64,000 bases of DNA from NCBI GenBank assembly GCA_003971905.1, contig RSEE01000118.1, positions 117,971 through 181,970 on the forward strand, read 5' to 3'. The notes beneath the pieces are model-generated. The model was not told where the DNA came from. It did no database searches and worked only from the letters and a program-made list of their open reading frames with translations. Shown piece by piece: positions 11,001 through 21,814 of the stretch; the stretch's first letter is position 1; each line of letters opens with the position of its first letter. Made by a program: the position numbers and the translations under genes. This stretch comes from Moniliella sp. 'wahieum'. Taxonomy: Eukaryota > Basidiomycota > Moniliellomycetes > Moniliellales > Moniliellaceae.

Positions 11001-13775
11001 TCGTTTTGCTTTTTCTTTTTCTTGGTTGCGCCTCGGCCTGTCGTGTTCTCGTGCTGCCGCTCGTGTGGCACGCTCTCCCACCATCCTCGGCCGTTCGGAG
11101 CAGCTCATGCTCATGTCCCACTGAGATGCGTCTATTATTACTCCCCTCTGCTTGCGTCGATGGCTACCCACCACCTACCCCCTTACCCCCCATGCACACT
11201 ATGCACACTCCTCGCTAATCCACACCACACCACACCCTTGCACGCCTCGCTAATCCATGCCCATGCACGCCTCGCTAATACATGCCCATGCCCGCCTCGC
11301 TAATACCCTGCCCATATATCATGCCCCCCTTGCCATAGACCTTCCTGGACGGCTGTGGTCCTGTTGGGTTGCAACAGGCAGCTAGCTGCCAGGGACGCCA
11401 ACATCCAAAGTGGGATTCCCGCCTGGTGGCTTTGCTGACGAGATCACATCAGATGGACGACAACCTGAGCGCCTGAGCCCAACCCTCGTCGTGCTTTCTC
11501 TGGACTTGAGCTGACGTTCTTCCCTTTTTGTGGCCAGAGAATGCTCTAGCTTTTGTCACTTCACGTTCAAGCTGGGGCAGCAGTGCCAACGATTGAGATG
11601 AACGCGAACATACCAAGTAGGAGTACTAGACTCGGAGTGAAGATGAGGCTCTCGCCCTCAGCGAGGCAAATAGGGGAAACACGGCCCCACCAATCTGTCC
11701 CGGCCTGCTTGCGTCTCTCTCTGGCTTCTAACTAAACTAGTAACTGTCAGATCCAATCCCGCTTTCCCATGGGAGCCCTCGGGCCGATTGCCTACACCCC
11801 ATAATTGTGCACCCCGGTAGAGGAAGGCGTACCTACTACTCCCGATGCGTGCACACACTCTCAGCCTTAGTTCCCACCACTCTGCGCGTGCGCCCAGAAC
11901 CAGGACCGGGAGCGACAAGCGTTGGTCCAACTGTCGACCCGTGTTGCATCGCATCCCACCGAGGCGCCACGCGGGGGGAAGGGAGCACGCGCGGTGGATG
12001 CAACCTCTGGCGGAGGCCTCAACCATTGCATCAACCCATCGTCCGGTCGAGAAGGCGGACGGGGGTAAGCGGAGGGAAAAGCGATAACAGGATTCGGTGC
12101 TCACGGCTCACGCGCTCACGCGTCACGTGCCCGCAGGCGCACTGCCCTGGGCTTGTGGCCAACCAGTCCGGCAACCAATCGAACCGGTCCGGTCATGGTC
12201 ATCGGTCATCGATCATCTCTGCCCCGAGCTCGAGGCCCAGCAAACGTTCTGTGGTGACCGGTGACGGTGAGCCTCACCGCTCAGGCTGAGCAGTGCTGAG
12301 ATCTGAGAAAAGATGTTCTGGGAGCGAGAGACAACTAAGGCATCACGGGTCACCTGCATCACCCATTTTCTGGATTGTTCGGCTGCTATCGAAGCGATGG
12401 CGGAGTTCCAAGCGACCAGTAAGGGCTGAGCTCAGCGCTGAGGGCCCTGAGGCGGAGCCTGGGCAGCGCGTGACGAGATAACTGCGCGTGGGGAGTCGGG
12501 GGAGAAGGTAGGAATCGCTCGGCGCGAGGCGATTCCAGCGCAGTGCCATCTTGTCGGTGCTGGTTGGGGGCTGAGGCGCTAAGACCAACAGAAAGGAAGG
12601 GCGAACAGGACGGGTGGCACGTGGTGGGGCGGTGGCAGGGGGGGAGTGTGCGGTGCGGCCAGCTACGCCGCCGTCTTAGTGTCGCCGGCTGCTGCTGAGC
12701 GCGGGTGCGCTGGGGTGCGTGCATCATGCATCAGAGGGCGCATGGGATGTGTGAAGGTGGCATTGTGACGAGCCGAGCGCGGGGGCGGTGATTATCGATT
12801 ACGTAGGACGCAGTTATCGTGCTGATATCGATACGCAGTATCTGGGGATCGGGATTGGGGATCGATGATCGGTGCATCAGCACATCATGCAGCACGCATC
12901 AGCACCCAAGCAGTGGTGGCAGATGGCAGACCGCATCTGGCCTCTTCGGCGGGCTTCTGTTGCAAATCTGTCCGCGCGGGGGGCTGGCCAGGAGCGCTTC
13001 TTGGGTCTTGGTTGGATCTTCTGGTCTTCCAGCGAGGCTCGCTGGGCGTGTGGATGGATGGTGTTGCGCCAGGCAGTGCGGCGCAGGATGGGTGCGCCGT
13101 CTGAGCATGGGGGAAGACGTGCGTGCTGGCAGGTGCTGGTATATGATAGCTGGGATCATGGTGGCCTGCGAGCAGTACGTAGGGCAGCAGCACTTGATTG
13201 CGAAACAGGACAGTGGGCCAGGGTGCTGCGCAGCGCCATGCATCATGCATCACACTCAGTACTCACTCCTCCCTAGTGGGCGCGTGCGCAGCGAGCACGA
13301 GCTGACGCGGCCATCAGTACTCAGGCGGCGCACGGGGCAGCGAGACAGGCAGGCGCACAACACCAGTGTCCCCCCCATCCGCCACGCGTGGCAGTGCGTA
13401 GCAGTGCTGGCCAGACCGATGCTCCATCCACCGCCCACGGCCCCAGCAGGCCCGTGGACAGACCCTGCGTCCAGACATAAATACCCCACCCTCTCCCCAA
13501 ACAGCAGCCTTCTCCTGCCCCCTGCCCCCCTTCCCCTCCCTTCGTTGCCCCCCCCCCCCCCACCCCACCCGCGCTTTCTCGCCCGTCTTCGCCACCACCT
13601 TGTGCATTCCAGGCCCCACCCGATCCAACCAGCCTGCCCGAGTGTCCTGCTTCCCACTGTGGTACCTCGCTCCCCGTTCCCGCCCGTCCGCCCTCGACGG
13701 CGATGCCGATGAGGAGCCTGGTATAGGTGCCTGTCATCGCTCTTTCAATCATCCTGCTCATCCATCCATTCGTCT
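11001..13775. other. 2.8-kb intergenic region, no gene seen
   Basis: No reading frame here looks like a known protein on either strand. The stretch contains the 25-bp tandem repeat at 11241-11315, CTCAGCGC-type palindromic motifs near 12424-12452, CATGCAT-rich tracts near 12721 and 13240-13255, an ACTCAGTACTCA motif at 13255-13266, and a long C run near 13547-13560. A TATA-like CATAAATA at 13476-13483 may belong to the downstream gene. Confidence 0.45.
11241..11315. repeat. Three 25-bp tandem repeats
   Basis: The core CGCCTCGCTAAT recurs at 11243, 11268 and 11293, exactly 25 bp apart, with CATGCCCATG between copies. A partial fourth copy (CCTCGCTAATC) lies at 11210-11220. Confidence 0.88.
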
Positions 13776-16503
13776 GTGTCTCTGTCGCAGCACACTCTCC
13801 GTATCGCACACCATGCCCTACTCCTCGCCACCACACCCTGCTTGTCGTCAGCTGTGCCCATGTCGTCCACGCCGCCCCGCTCCCTGGTGCTGCACCACTG
13901 CCGCCCCCGTGACCCGCCCTGCCCTTTCCATGTTCTCTCGTTCATCTCCTTCCTCTGGAAGCACATCCTCATCCTCTGACGATTCGGGCCTCTCAAAAGC
14001 CAAAAGGCCTCTTATGGCATTGTTGTCCCTATTCTCATTGTTCTATCTGGCATCTTTGTGGCCTCACATCGGGTACATGTCGCTCGACGAGACCCAGCTT
14101 GCTGTTCTCGCTGCTCAGGGCAGCCCCAAAGAGCAAGATGCCGCACGCAAAATCATGCCCATCCGCAAGGACGGCCACTTGCTCTTAACCACAACTGCTG
14201 ATCGCTAACATGATCACCAACGAGGTGCGTACTAACCCTCCTAGTTTCTGTACTTTGCTACCCCCGTCCCCGTGTTCTCTCTCTCTGGAGGCACCTGCGT
14301 TGCGACCGTTGCGGTGGGTTTGTACAGACGCTTCCGATCGTTGCCGATCCTCTTTGGGTGGGGGTGGAAAGCAGTTCTCTTCTCGATTGTCGTGATTGTC
14401 GTCTTTGCCGAGCTCATCCCACAGTCGGTTTGCAGCCGGTACGGTCTGATGGTCGGCCCAAGATGGCGTATCCGACGCGCGCGGTTATTATTTTGCTCTG
14501 GCCCGTTGCCTATCCTGTCTCGGCATTTTGCACTGGCTGGGTCCTCATCAGGGCATCATCTACCGTCGCTCTGAGCTCAAGGAGCTGGTTGGCATCCATG
14601 CTGCCACTGGTGGCCACGGTGGCGACCTTAGGGCGACACGGTTCTGATTGTTGGCGGCGCGCTGGACCTGCAAGCCAAAACGGTACGGGTTGCCATGACG
14701 CGATATCCAAGAGGTGTTCATGCTGCCCATTACAGCCAAGCAGACTACCCCACGTTGGGGCGTGTGCTGAATTCGGGCCACAGTCGGGTTCCGATCTATG
14801 TCGACGACTCGGCCGAAGCCCGGGAGGCGTTTGCGGCCCACAGCTTGGTCAAGCCCGCCTATGCAGACCGGTAGTTTCGCTTGATTTCTCACTTCATCCC
14901 TCTCGATGGAAAAAGAAAGACAACCATGGCGTCGTTGGCATATGGCCCGAGGCAACCCCGACAACCCACCGACGAGTTGTCGGCCGATCCGTCGGACCCC
15001 AAGGGAGATGCGACGGCTATCGAAGCTGGTGGCACGGGACGGTGCGTCATACGTCGAAGCGTATCATTGGTACCCTGTTGGTCAAGTGTGCGTCTTGTGG
15101 ACCCGGAAGATGGGGTGCCTTACGTGAGATGTTGATCAATGAGATGCCCACGGTCCCGGCCAACGAAAGTCTTCTTCATTTGCTCAACGTCTTTCAGCAG
15201 GGCCGCAGTCATATGGCGGTCGTGTCGCGGGCTCATGCCGTCGATGCGTCGCACGCGACGGCCGGTGGCCGCGAAGCAATGCCCGTGCCCGAGACCAAAG
15301 AGACAGACTGGGCCCAAGTTCCCGACAGGGCGTGAGCGCCGACCCGGAAAAGGCCCCTAGCGAGGAAAATGAGGTGCGCCTGTCTCGCTGGCAGCAGTGG
15401 TCGCGTCGCGCCCGGTTCTGGCAACGGAGCCCTTCGGAGGACAATTGCGTCGGTGGCGTCGAATGCGCGCACGGGGCCGTGACGGATGCCGTGTCGGAAT
15501 TGGATGGGGAATTTGACTTGATTCAAGACGAATTGGCCGAGGAGGAGGAGGAAGGCAGTGGCGCGGCGGACGAGCCGCTGGGCATCATTACGTTGGAGGA
15601 TGTGCTGGAGGAGATGCTGGGATCGGAGATTTGGGACGAGTATGACGAGATTGGACCGTCGCACAATGCAGTCACGGCCATGCACCCTTCTGTCCTCTCT
15701 TCGGCTGGCTTGACCTCGGCGCGGGCCAGCCAGGACCTGTCCTTCTCCTCCCTTCGCCCTGGCGCGGCGGCAGCAGCGGTACGACGGTCACGCCTCGTGT
15801 AGGTCCCTCGGTGTCTGGCACGACGGGCGAAGCCGGACCGGCGGCACGCCACTGGCCACCTCGGGCAGTCGACGCGGGAAGTCTTGTCGCTGCCGCCAAG
15901 TCTGATGGCGCCTGCGCTGTCGAGACTGTTGGCGCCGCTGCGACGTACGCCGAGCCAACGGGATACGGCGTCAGAGACGGACGCAGCGGGCGTGGTGGGC
16001 GTTGCCGATCCGCCCCAAGCAGCTATTGGAACCAAGTCCCCTGCGCCCTCGTCCACGCCTACCCCGGCCCCGGCCCCGGGCCCCGCCGTACCGGGCACGA
16101 CGCCCGCGCCGTCAGCAGTGACGTACAAGATGACGCGGCCGCACAGTGGGGAGAAGCGGATGGGCTTGGCGCGTGTAATGCCTTCCCATGCGCATGCGCA
16201 TGCGCATACGCTCGGGCGACCCCCCGGGTGCCCTCTCGGCTTCGCTCCCTTCGACCCCTGTCGCCATGGCCAGCGGGAGTGGGAGCGGCACGCCGCGCGC
16301 CCAGTCGCCCGCCGCACACGGGTGATGCACGTGCCCGTCGGGTCGAGCAGTGCGACGGCGAATGCTGCGGCGGTCACGGCCGCCGCGGCCGCGACGGCGC
16401 GCGGTCGTGCTCCCGATGTCATCCCGGCCGTCTTGCTCCCCGTCGCCACTGCGGGCGCTCCTGCGGCACAGCCGCCGGCGCCGCCAAGGACAATAAGAAC
16501 TAA
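13776..16503 (+). CDS. CNNM/MAM3-type DUF21-CBS membrane protein
   Basis: A membrane protein of the CNNM/CorC family, linked to Mg and Mn homeostasis and, in yeast Mam3, to the vacuole. The DUF21 part shows a hydrophobic YGIVVPILIVLSGIF, then GYMSLDETQLAVLAAQGSPK, ARKIMPIRKDGHLLLT, LLIANMITNE, an intron (14225-14327), TLPIVADPL, VVFAELIPQSVCSRYGL and QGIIYRRSELKELV. The CBS pair follows with IQEVFMLPITAK, GRVLNSGHSRVPIYVDD, KRIIGTLLVK, REMLINEMPTVPANE, GRSHMAVVSR and EPLGIITLEDVLEEMLGSE. The Pro/Ala-rich tail includes a His-Ala run. A second intron probably lies near 14875-14920. Many frame breaks occur (about 14065, 14190, 14360, 14450 and later). The start is unsure: both 13776 and the ATG at 13813 are possible. 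Confidence 0.8.
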
Positions 16504-19500
16504 GGCAGGCCAAGCTTGTAACGTATTAGTGCGGTATGTGTGCACCAAGGCTGCTTCTTGTTGGACGGATGGACCAGCTCCCCCCCCCCCCCCCCTAACA
16601 CACTGCGTGCCTCGCCGGTACTTCGGTACCGTGAAGCTTGAAGTGAGGTGCGGGGGGGCGGGTTTGTGGATTTCGGTCTTGTTGGTCTCTGTCTCGTTTC
16701 TCTCTTTTTCTCCTTTTCTCCTTTTCTCGTTTCTACTTTCTCCTTTTCTCGTTTCTGGTTTCTCTTTTTCCTCTTTTTCCCCTTTTTTGTCCCGCACACT
16801 CGTCGTGCCCCCCTTTTTCCTGCTTAAGAACTAGGTTTCCCTGCCCACCCATGGACTAAGTTTCGCCCGCGATGTTCGCCCCCCGAACCCAGTCTTCTGT
16901 TATGTTTTGTTACTTTTCTCACTCGTGGCAATCCCTGTGGTATCCTGTGCGGCCCTAAGGCCTAAGTGCATGGACGAGGCGAACCGCGAGCCAGGCAACG
17001 ACCCGACTCCCAATCCTATGCTTTCTTTTTTTTCTTTTTCTTTATTTTGGTCTTTTTCTCTCGAGACGCAGCAGGAGACGAGAGTGTTAGTAGAGGGATT
17101 CAGGGATTCGCAGAACCGGACCAGATCGGGATTGGCATCGGAGATACATTGGACGGATTGAACGCTCCTCGACGTGCGTGTTCGTCGTGTACCTGAGGGT
17201 TACCCGTACAACTCAAGCAGACATGGGGCGTGGCGAGCCTTACTACTGTTAATAGAGTTGTTGGGCTGTGTGCAGGTAGTGGTCTACCGCGAGGCTGGAG
17301 TCAGCGCTGAGCCTCAGCTCAGCGCTCGTGCCAGCCCTTCCTCCTTAGACCGTCCACCCGCAATTAATGTAGCCACGTCCTGGTGCACTCGTCTATGGAC
17401 CGCAATGGATGCTGGAGCGTTTGGGACAGCAGCGTAGGCGATCGATTCCGGGCGAGAGGTAGGCGTTGGTGGTAGGAAGCAGGACGAGGGCTACAGGAGA
17501 AGACTATTATACTATAGTCGTTGGCTTCCCATCAGTTGTCTTCGGAGCCCGCGGAGCCTCGGGGCTACTATTATATTACTACTATAGTAGGGCCACTGGA
17601 GTGCGCCGCGATCGGTGAAGCAAGCCACCGTCGCAACACCGTAGCAGACGCCTTAGTTTAGCCTGTTGCATTCCCTCTGACTGCAGTGCCAGGTAGTTCC
17701 TCCCCCTCCCCCCTCCCTCCTCCCCCCGCCGCTCGGATCCGCCCAGCCCACCTCTCCTCTCCCACCCACGTACAGGGCCAACCGAGCCGCGGCCCGATCG
17801 CTTCGCTGTTGGCACCCAAGCCGAACAGGTTCGTCTTGCCTCGCGGTTCTGTGGTAGGTGAGGCTGGACGGACCCACCCAGGCCTGCTGTAGCACCTCCT
17901 CGAGGATGGCTGCCTGCCATTGAACAAAAGAACCGAGGCCAAGGCAATGATGAAGGGAACAGGAGCCTACAATCATGGGAAGCGTGGAACGGTTTGTGAG
18001 AATCCCTCTTTCCCTCTCTCCCTCAATACGGTCCCCGCAGACCTTAGGCCCTCGTACTGGGCCACTGACAAAATTCTATAGAAATGCAATGTCTCTCAAC
18101 GTCGGACCACGAACAGGGCGCCGCACTACCGCTAGAGGTAGAGAGCATCATGGTGTAGCAGAGCCGTTCCCAACTTCGATCACCCGCTAGCGCCGAGGCT
18201 GGACGGTGGGGCCATATTGTCCGCTGCGGCCGAGAGCGGATGGACTGGCAGATGGAGGATAGAACACGGATGGGATGGGTGTTAGACCGCCACGCGCCGT
18301 TTACTATCGTCACAACTACACCATATGAGTCACTATGTAGTGAGTAATAGAAAACGTCACACATCCCCAGACGTAATCGGTGTCACATCGATGGCATGGC
18401 CATCGAGCGTTTCGCGCGACAAACGAGGAGACTGTCGTGCTGCGGTGTCAGCTGTTTTTCTGACATGGCATCGGCGCATGGGCGCAGAGGCACATGGAAA
18501 GAGGCGATGGTGGCGTATGGTATATCAGAGCCAGAGTAAAGAGATCTCTCTCCCTGCATATATCTCTTCCGACTCTACTGTTGTATGAGCATGTGCCCCC
18601 CCTCTTCTCTCTGGAGTTTTGCCTGTATAGTTTACACAGCAAATGTCCCTGTAATAGCTGTCGCCACGAAGTGTGTAGGTTCGGGCACGGAAGGAGCTAG
18701 GCACGATCTGGGCCCACGCACTGCTGTGAGCGCGGGTGAGGCCAGAGACATGACGGCGCCCGGGGATCTGGGCGCTCAGGCTGAACGCTGATGCACAAAC
18801 TTACGACAGGCAGGCAAAGTAAATAACTACACTTCTATGGTACGGATCCAGATCCGATACGCACTGCGAACTTGAGAGGTCTTAGTCGGCCATCGCCTTT
18901 CTTTGTCCCCAGTAAAAGTACTCAGCAACTCAGTACTCAGTATCCTCACCGAATCCACGCCACCTGTACTCTTACTGTATCCGACAGGTCCACCTGACGA
19001 TCATGGCGTGTGGGCCCGGCCACTTCGATCTGGCCTCCCAGCATCGCAAACCTAAGTACGGTAGGACAATAAGACAGATTTGAAAGAGTGTCATGGTGTG
19101 GCAGAGTGTGGCCCGCTTTAGGACCACCGTTTTGAGGTGATGTGGTTCGGCCGCATGCTCGTATGGCCGAGAAAAGGGGGGAGTTCCCGCCGTCGACATG
19201 TTACCGCGCGACGTGGGGAGCGCGGGGCCCCTTCGTCGGAACTTGGTACTGTCTCATTCCGGGGCCAGGAGGAGAAACCTGTAGGTACGGCGGCGATTGT
19301 GATCGGAAGATGAACCTAAAGTGGACGAAAGCGGGTGGCGAGATGTTGCTCTGGTCTGGGGCTGGCAGGCCGTTGGCAGAAGACGTGCTACACAGTGTGT
19401 GTTTTGCGGGCCAGTGCTTTTGCATGTCTAGACTGGAAAACTTGCCACCTGTCTGTGAATGTCCGCGTTGCATCCGAAAAAAAGCACTGCACCTCTCTTC

Positions 19501-21814
19501 TCCGCGGGTATTCTGTCTGTTGGATTTAACAGTTTGCACAGAGGGAATTCGAGGAGGGGGGGGGAGGGCTGTGTGTGCATGCGAAGTAGCGCGAACGTTG
19601 TGCCGCTCTCTCTATAACCTCACATATCGGGCCAGAAGTAAGACAAGCCATTTTCCCAGAAACATTTTGGGGAGGGGGGGGGCATGGCAGATCAAGAGAG
19701 GCGTGTGTCAAATGCGAATCTCTCTTGAAGAGAAAACAACGGTATACATATAAATGGACCCACTCCTCTTGGCAAAACAACGTACCCACTACAAGTCCTT
19801 TCTCTACCACTCTCCGGGTACAGTTTACACAACAACTCAGTGTCCAGGTCCATTTTACCGCGCGGTCCACATCATGCCTTTATCTCATTTGGAAGCATTC
19901 AAAAACCGGCTGCACTCCGGCCCATACATTGGAACCGAGAACGGCGTTCCGGCGCTGGAAGAGACATCGTGGATGGGAACACACGCATCTTCTCTCTCAA
20001 CCCGTTCCTCACTGCGGAGGAGGAGGTCGGGCCCGAGCCAGTGGTTTTGGTTCTCCCCCCTGCCACCAACGACGGTTGTGCGTTCGATCTGGATTCGAGG
20101 AGGCGACTAGAAGTCCCTCCTCTCCTCTCTCTCACCCCCTCCCTTGCTATGGGCCAACAGCACCACGTCCAACGACGAAGGCACTGTCGCCACTCCTGCT
20201 GCTCTTCCTCGTGAAACAACCCTGTCGAATGGGTTGACCCCTCCACCCCCCCGCCTGCTCCTCTTCCCATGTGGCGGAACGGGTTGGGATGGAGGAAGGA
20301 CAAGAGGGGAGTCTTACGTCCGGCCTGGAGGGAAGTATGACTGGGTACATGGGGATGACGAAGGATCTCTCCCACTTGTCACAACCGTTAGACAAAACGA
20401 CAACGGGGAGGGGGGGCAAACCGTTGCCCATCATGCACTCCCTTCCTCCCACCCCAGTCCCACGAACAAAGGATTACACTTGTCGGCCAATGCCACTGGA
20501 TAAGGGCGAAGAGAAGGCTTAGTTTACTACTCTGTGGCTCTGTGGTTGCTAGAAAAAGGCACACTGAGGGTCATGTACCACCCCTCCCCGTGTCTCCACT
20601 CGACGGGATTATAGGCACCTCCTGTCCTAACCGTCCTCCTTGTTTTGAATGGAGCTACTCTTCTGCAGATTTGAACCCACACCCCGTTTAGTTTTAACCC
20701 TCTCGACCCTCATCCAATAGTCAATCTCATATAGGCGTAGACCTTTTCTGTACGTCTCACCACGTTCATTTCTGGTCTGGCTCTCCTTTCGGAGACGAAC
20801 CCGCACACTTGTTGCATTTGCAAGACCACAGATGAAGCTTCATGCATCATGCAGCGAGTATTTGGTGACAGCAGCCATTGTATTGTTCCTTTAGTTAGAT
20901 CAATCCCCTCTTCTGTCGCGTAAATAGGAGCCGCCTCACTTTAGTTTGCAAACCGAGTAAGTAGAAGGGGCAAAAGAGAGATGTGTTTCGTTGGTATTGG
21001 ACTACTGGCGGACGCTTGCACTATGGTTCGCGAGCCTGGCAACACCAGGGGCTCGCCGAAGGGGCAGAGAGGGCACGGCGCGTGACGTGGCGCGTCCTTG
21101 GGGAGCACTGGGCGCACTAGTGGTCAACGCCTCGGTCATGATGAACAACTCTCTTACAGAATGATGAGTTGTTGATTATTTCGTTTTGATCACCCTTCTT
21201 TGTCCCTTTTTTCGTATCGTCATCAATTCTGGTTCCCCACACGCCACCGCTACCACCATGGATGGCAGGGTGGACGTGGGAGCATGCGATGTCTGTGGGG
21301 CGTCGGTGCGCCCTCTCTGTCGAGGGTAGTAGTAGATAGACCCAAGAGACGGAGGAGCGGAGAGGCTGGGCGGAACGGTGCAAAACGGTCGGCGAAGATG
21401 AGGCCGAGAAGTGCAGTGTGTTGCCTGGGTTGCGAATTGCAATTTGTTCTGATCGATGGTAGTGATCGATGATCGATGATCCATCCGATCTGAGCGATCT
21501 GAGCGCCTTGGCGGCTTGCTTTGTTTTTTGCGGTTTCTTTTATCGCGGCCATCCCGTTGCTCCTGAGCTACGGCTTGTTTGGTCTTGCTTGCCTTGCTCC
21601 CCGCCTCTTCCTCCATCTCCGCTGCTCAGTCCAGCCCACACGGCCTCCAGCTTCCATCCACCGTGCCTTGGCTCCCGAGCTTGCCAGGCTACATCCCCCC
21701 CGCACCCTCCTGGCCCTTTGCCTGCCGCCCCCACCTTCCATCCCTATCCCGCGCCATCTCGCCGTCTTAACGCGCGTGGTGCCCCTCCTCTCCGTTCCTC
21801 ACACGCGGGCCACC
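16504..21814. other. 5.3-kb gene-poor region of unknown nature
   Basis: I recognise no protein, tRNA or transposon end. The stretch includes a long pyrimidine tract at about 16680-16795 built of CTCCTTTTCT-like units, AT-rich stem-loops at 17502-17519 and 17565-17590, CTCAGCGC-type motifs near 17307-17330, and CAGTACTCAG motifs near 18924. Base composition appears more mixed than in neighbouring genes. The longest frames (for example 19142-19753) have no family-like motifs. Degenerate mobile DNA or a subtelomere-like island are options, but nothing seen proves either. Confidence 0.4.
17502..17590. repeat. Pair of AT-rich inverted repeats
   Basis: GACTAT/ATAGTC at 17502-17519 forms a 6-bp stem with a 6-nt loop. 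CTACTAT/ATAGTAG at 17565-17590 forms a 7-bp stem with a 12-nt loop. A GC-rich spacer lies between them. Confidence 0.5.

Noticed and set aside
18147-19145. Two stretches starting TCATGGTGT resembling a tRNA A box, with TTCGATC or GGTTCGG nearby, considered as a SINE
   Set aside because: The spacing between A-like and B-like boxes differs and no tail or target duplication is seen.
19142-19753. 203-codon open frame on the plus strand
   Set aside because: Composition is irregular, with no family motif and no splice or promoter support; likely chance.
20650-20750. Minus-strand tRNA-like sequence with GGGTTCAAATC
   Set aside because: The T loop looks right, but the T stem and acceptor arm do not pair and no anticodon arm can be built.
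20785-20850. Second tRNA-like trace (GCGGGTTCGTCTCC on the minus strand)
   Set aside because: T-loop consensus fails and no acceptor stem is present.
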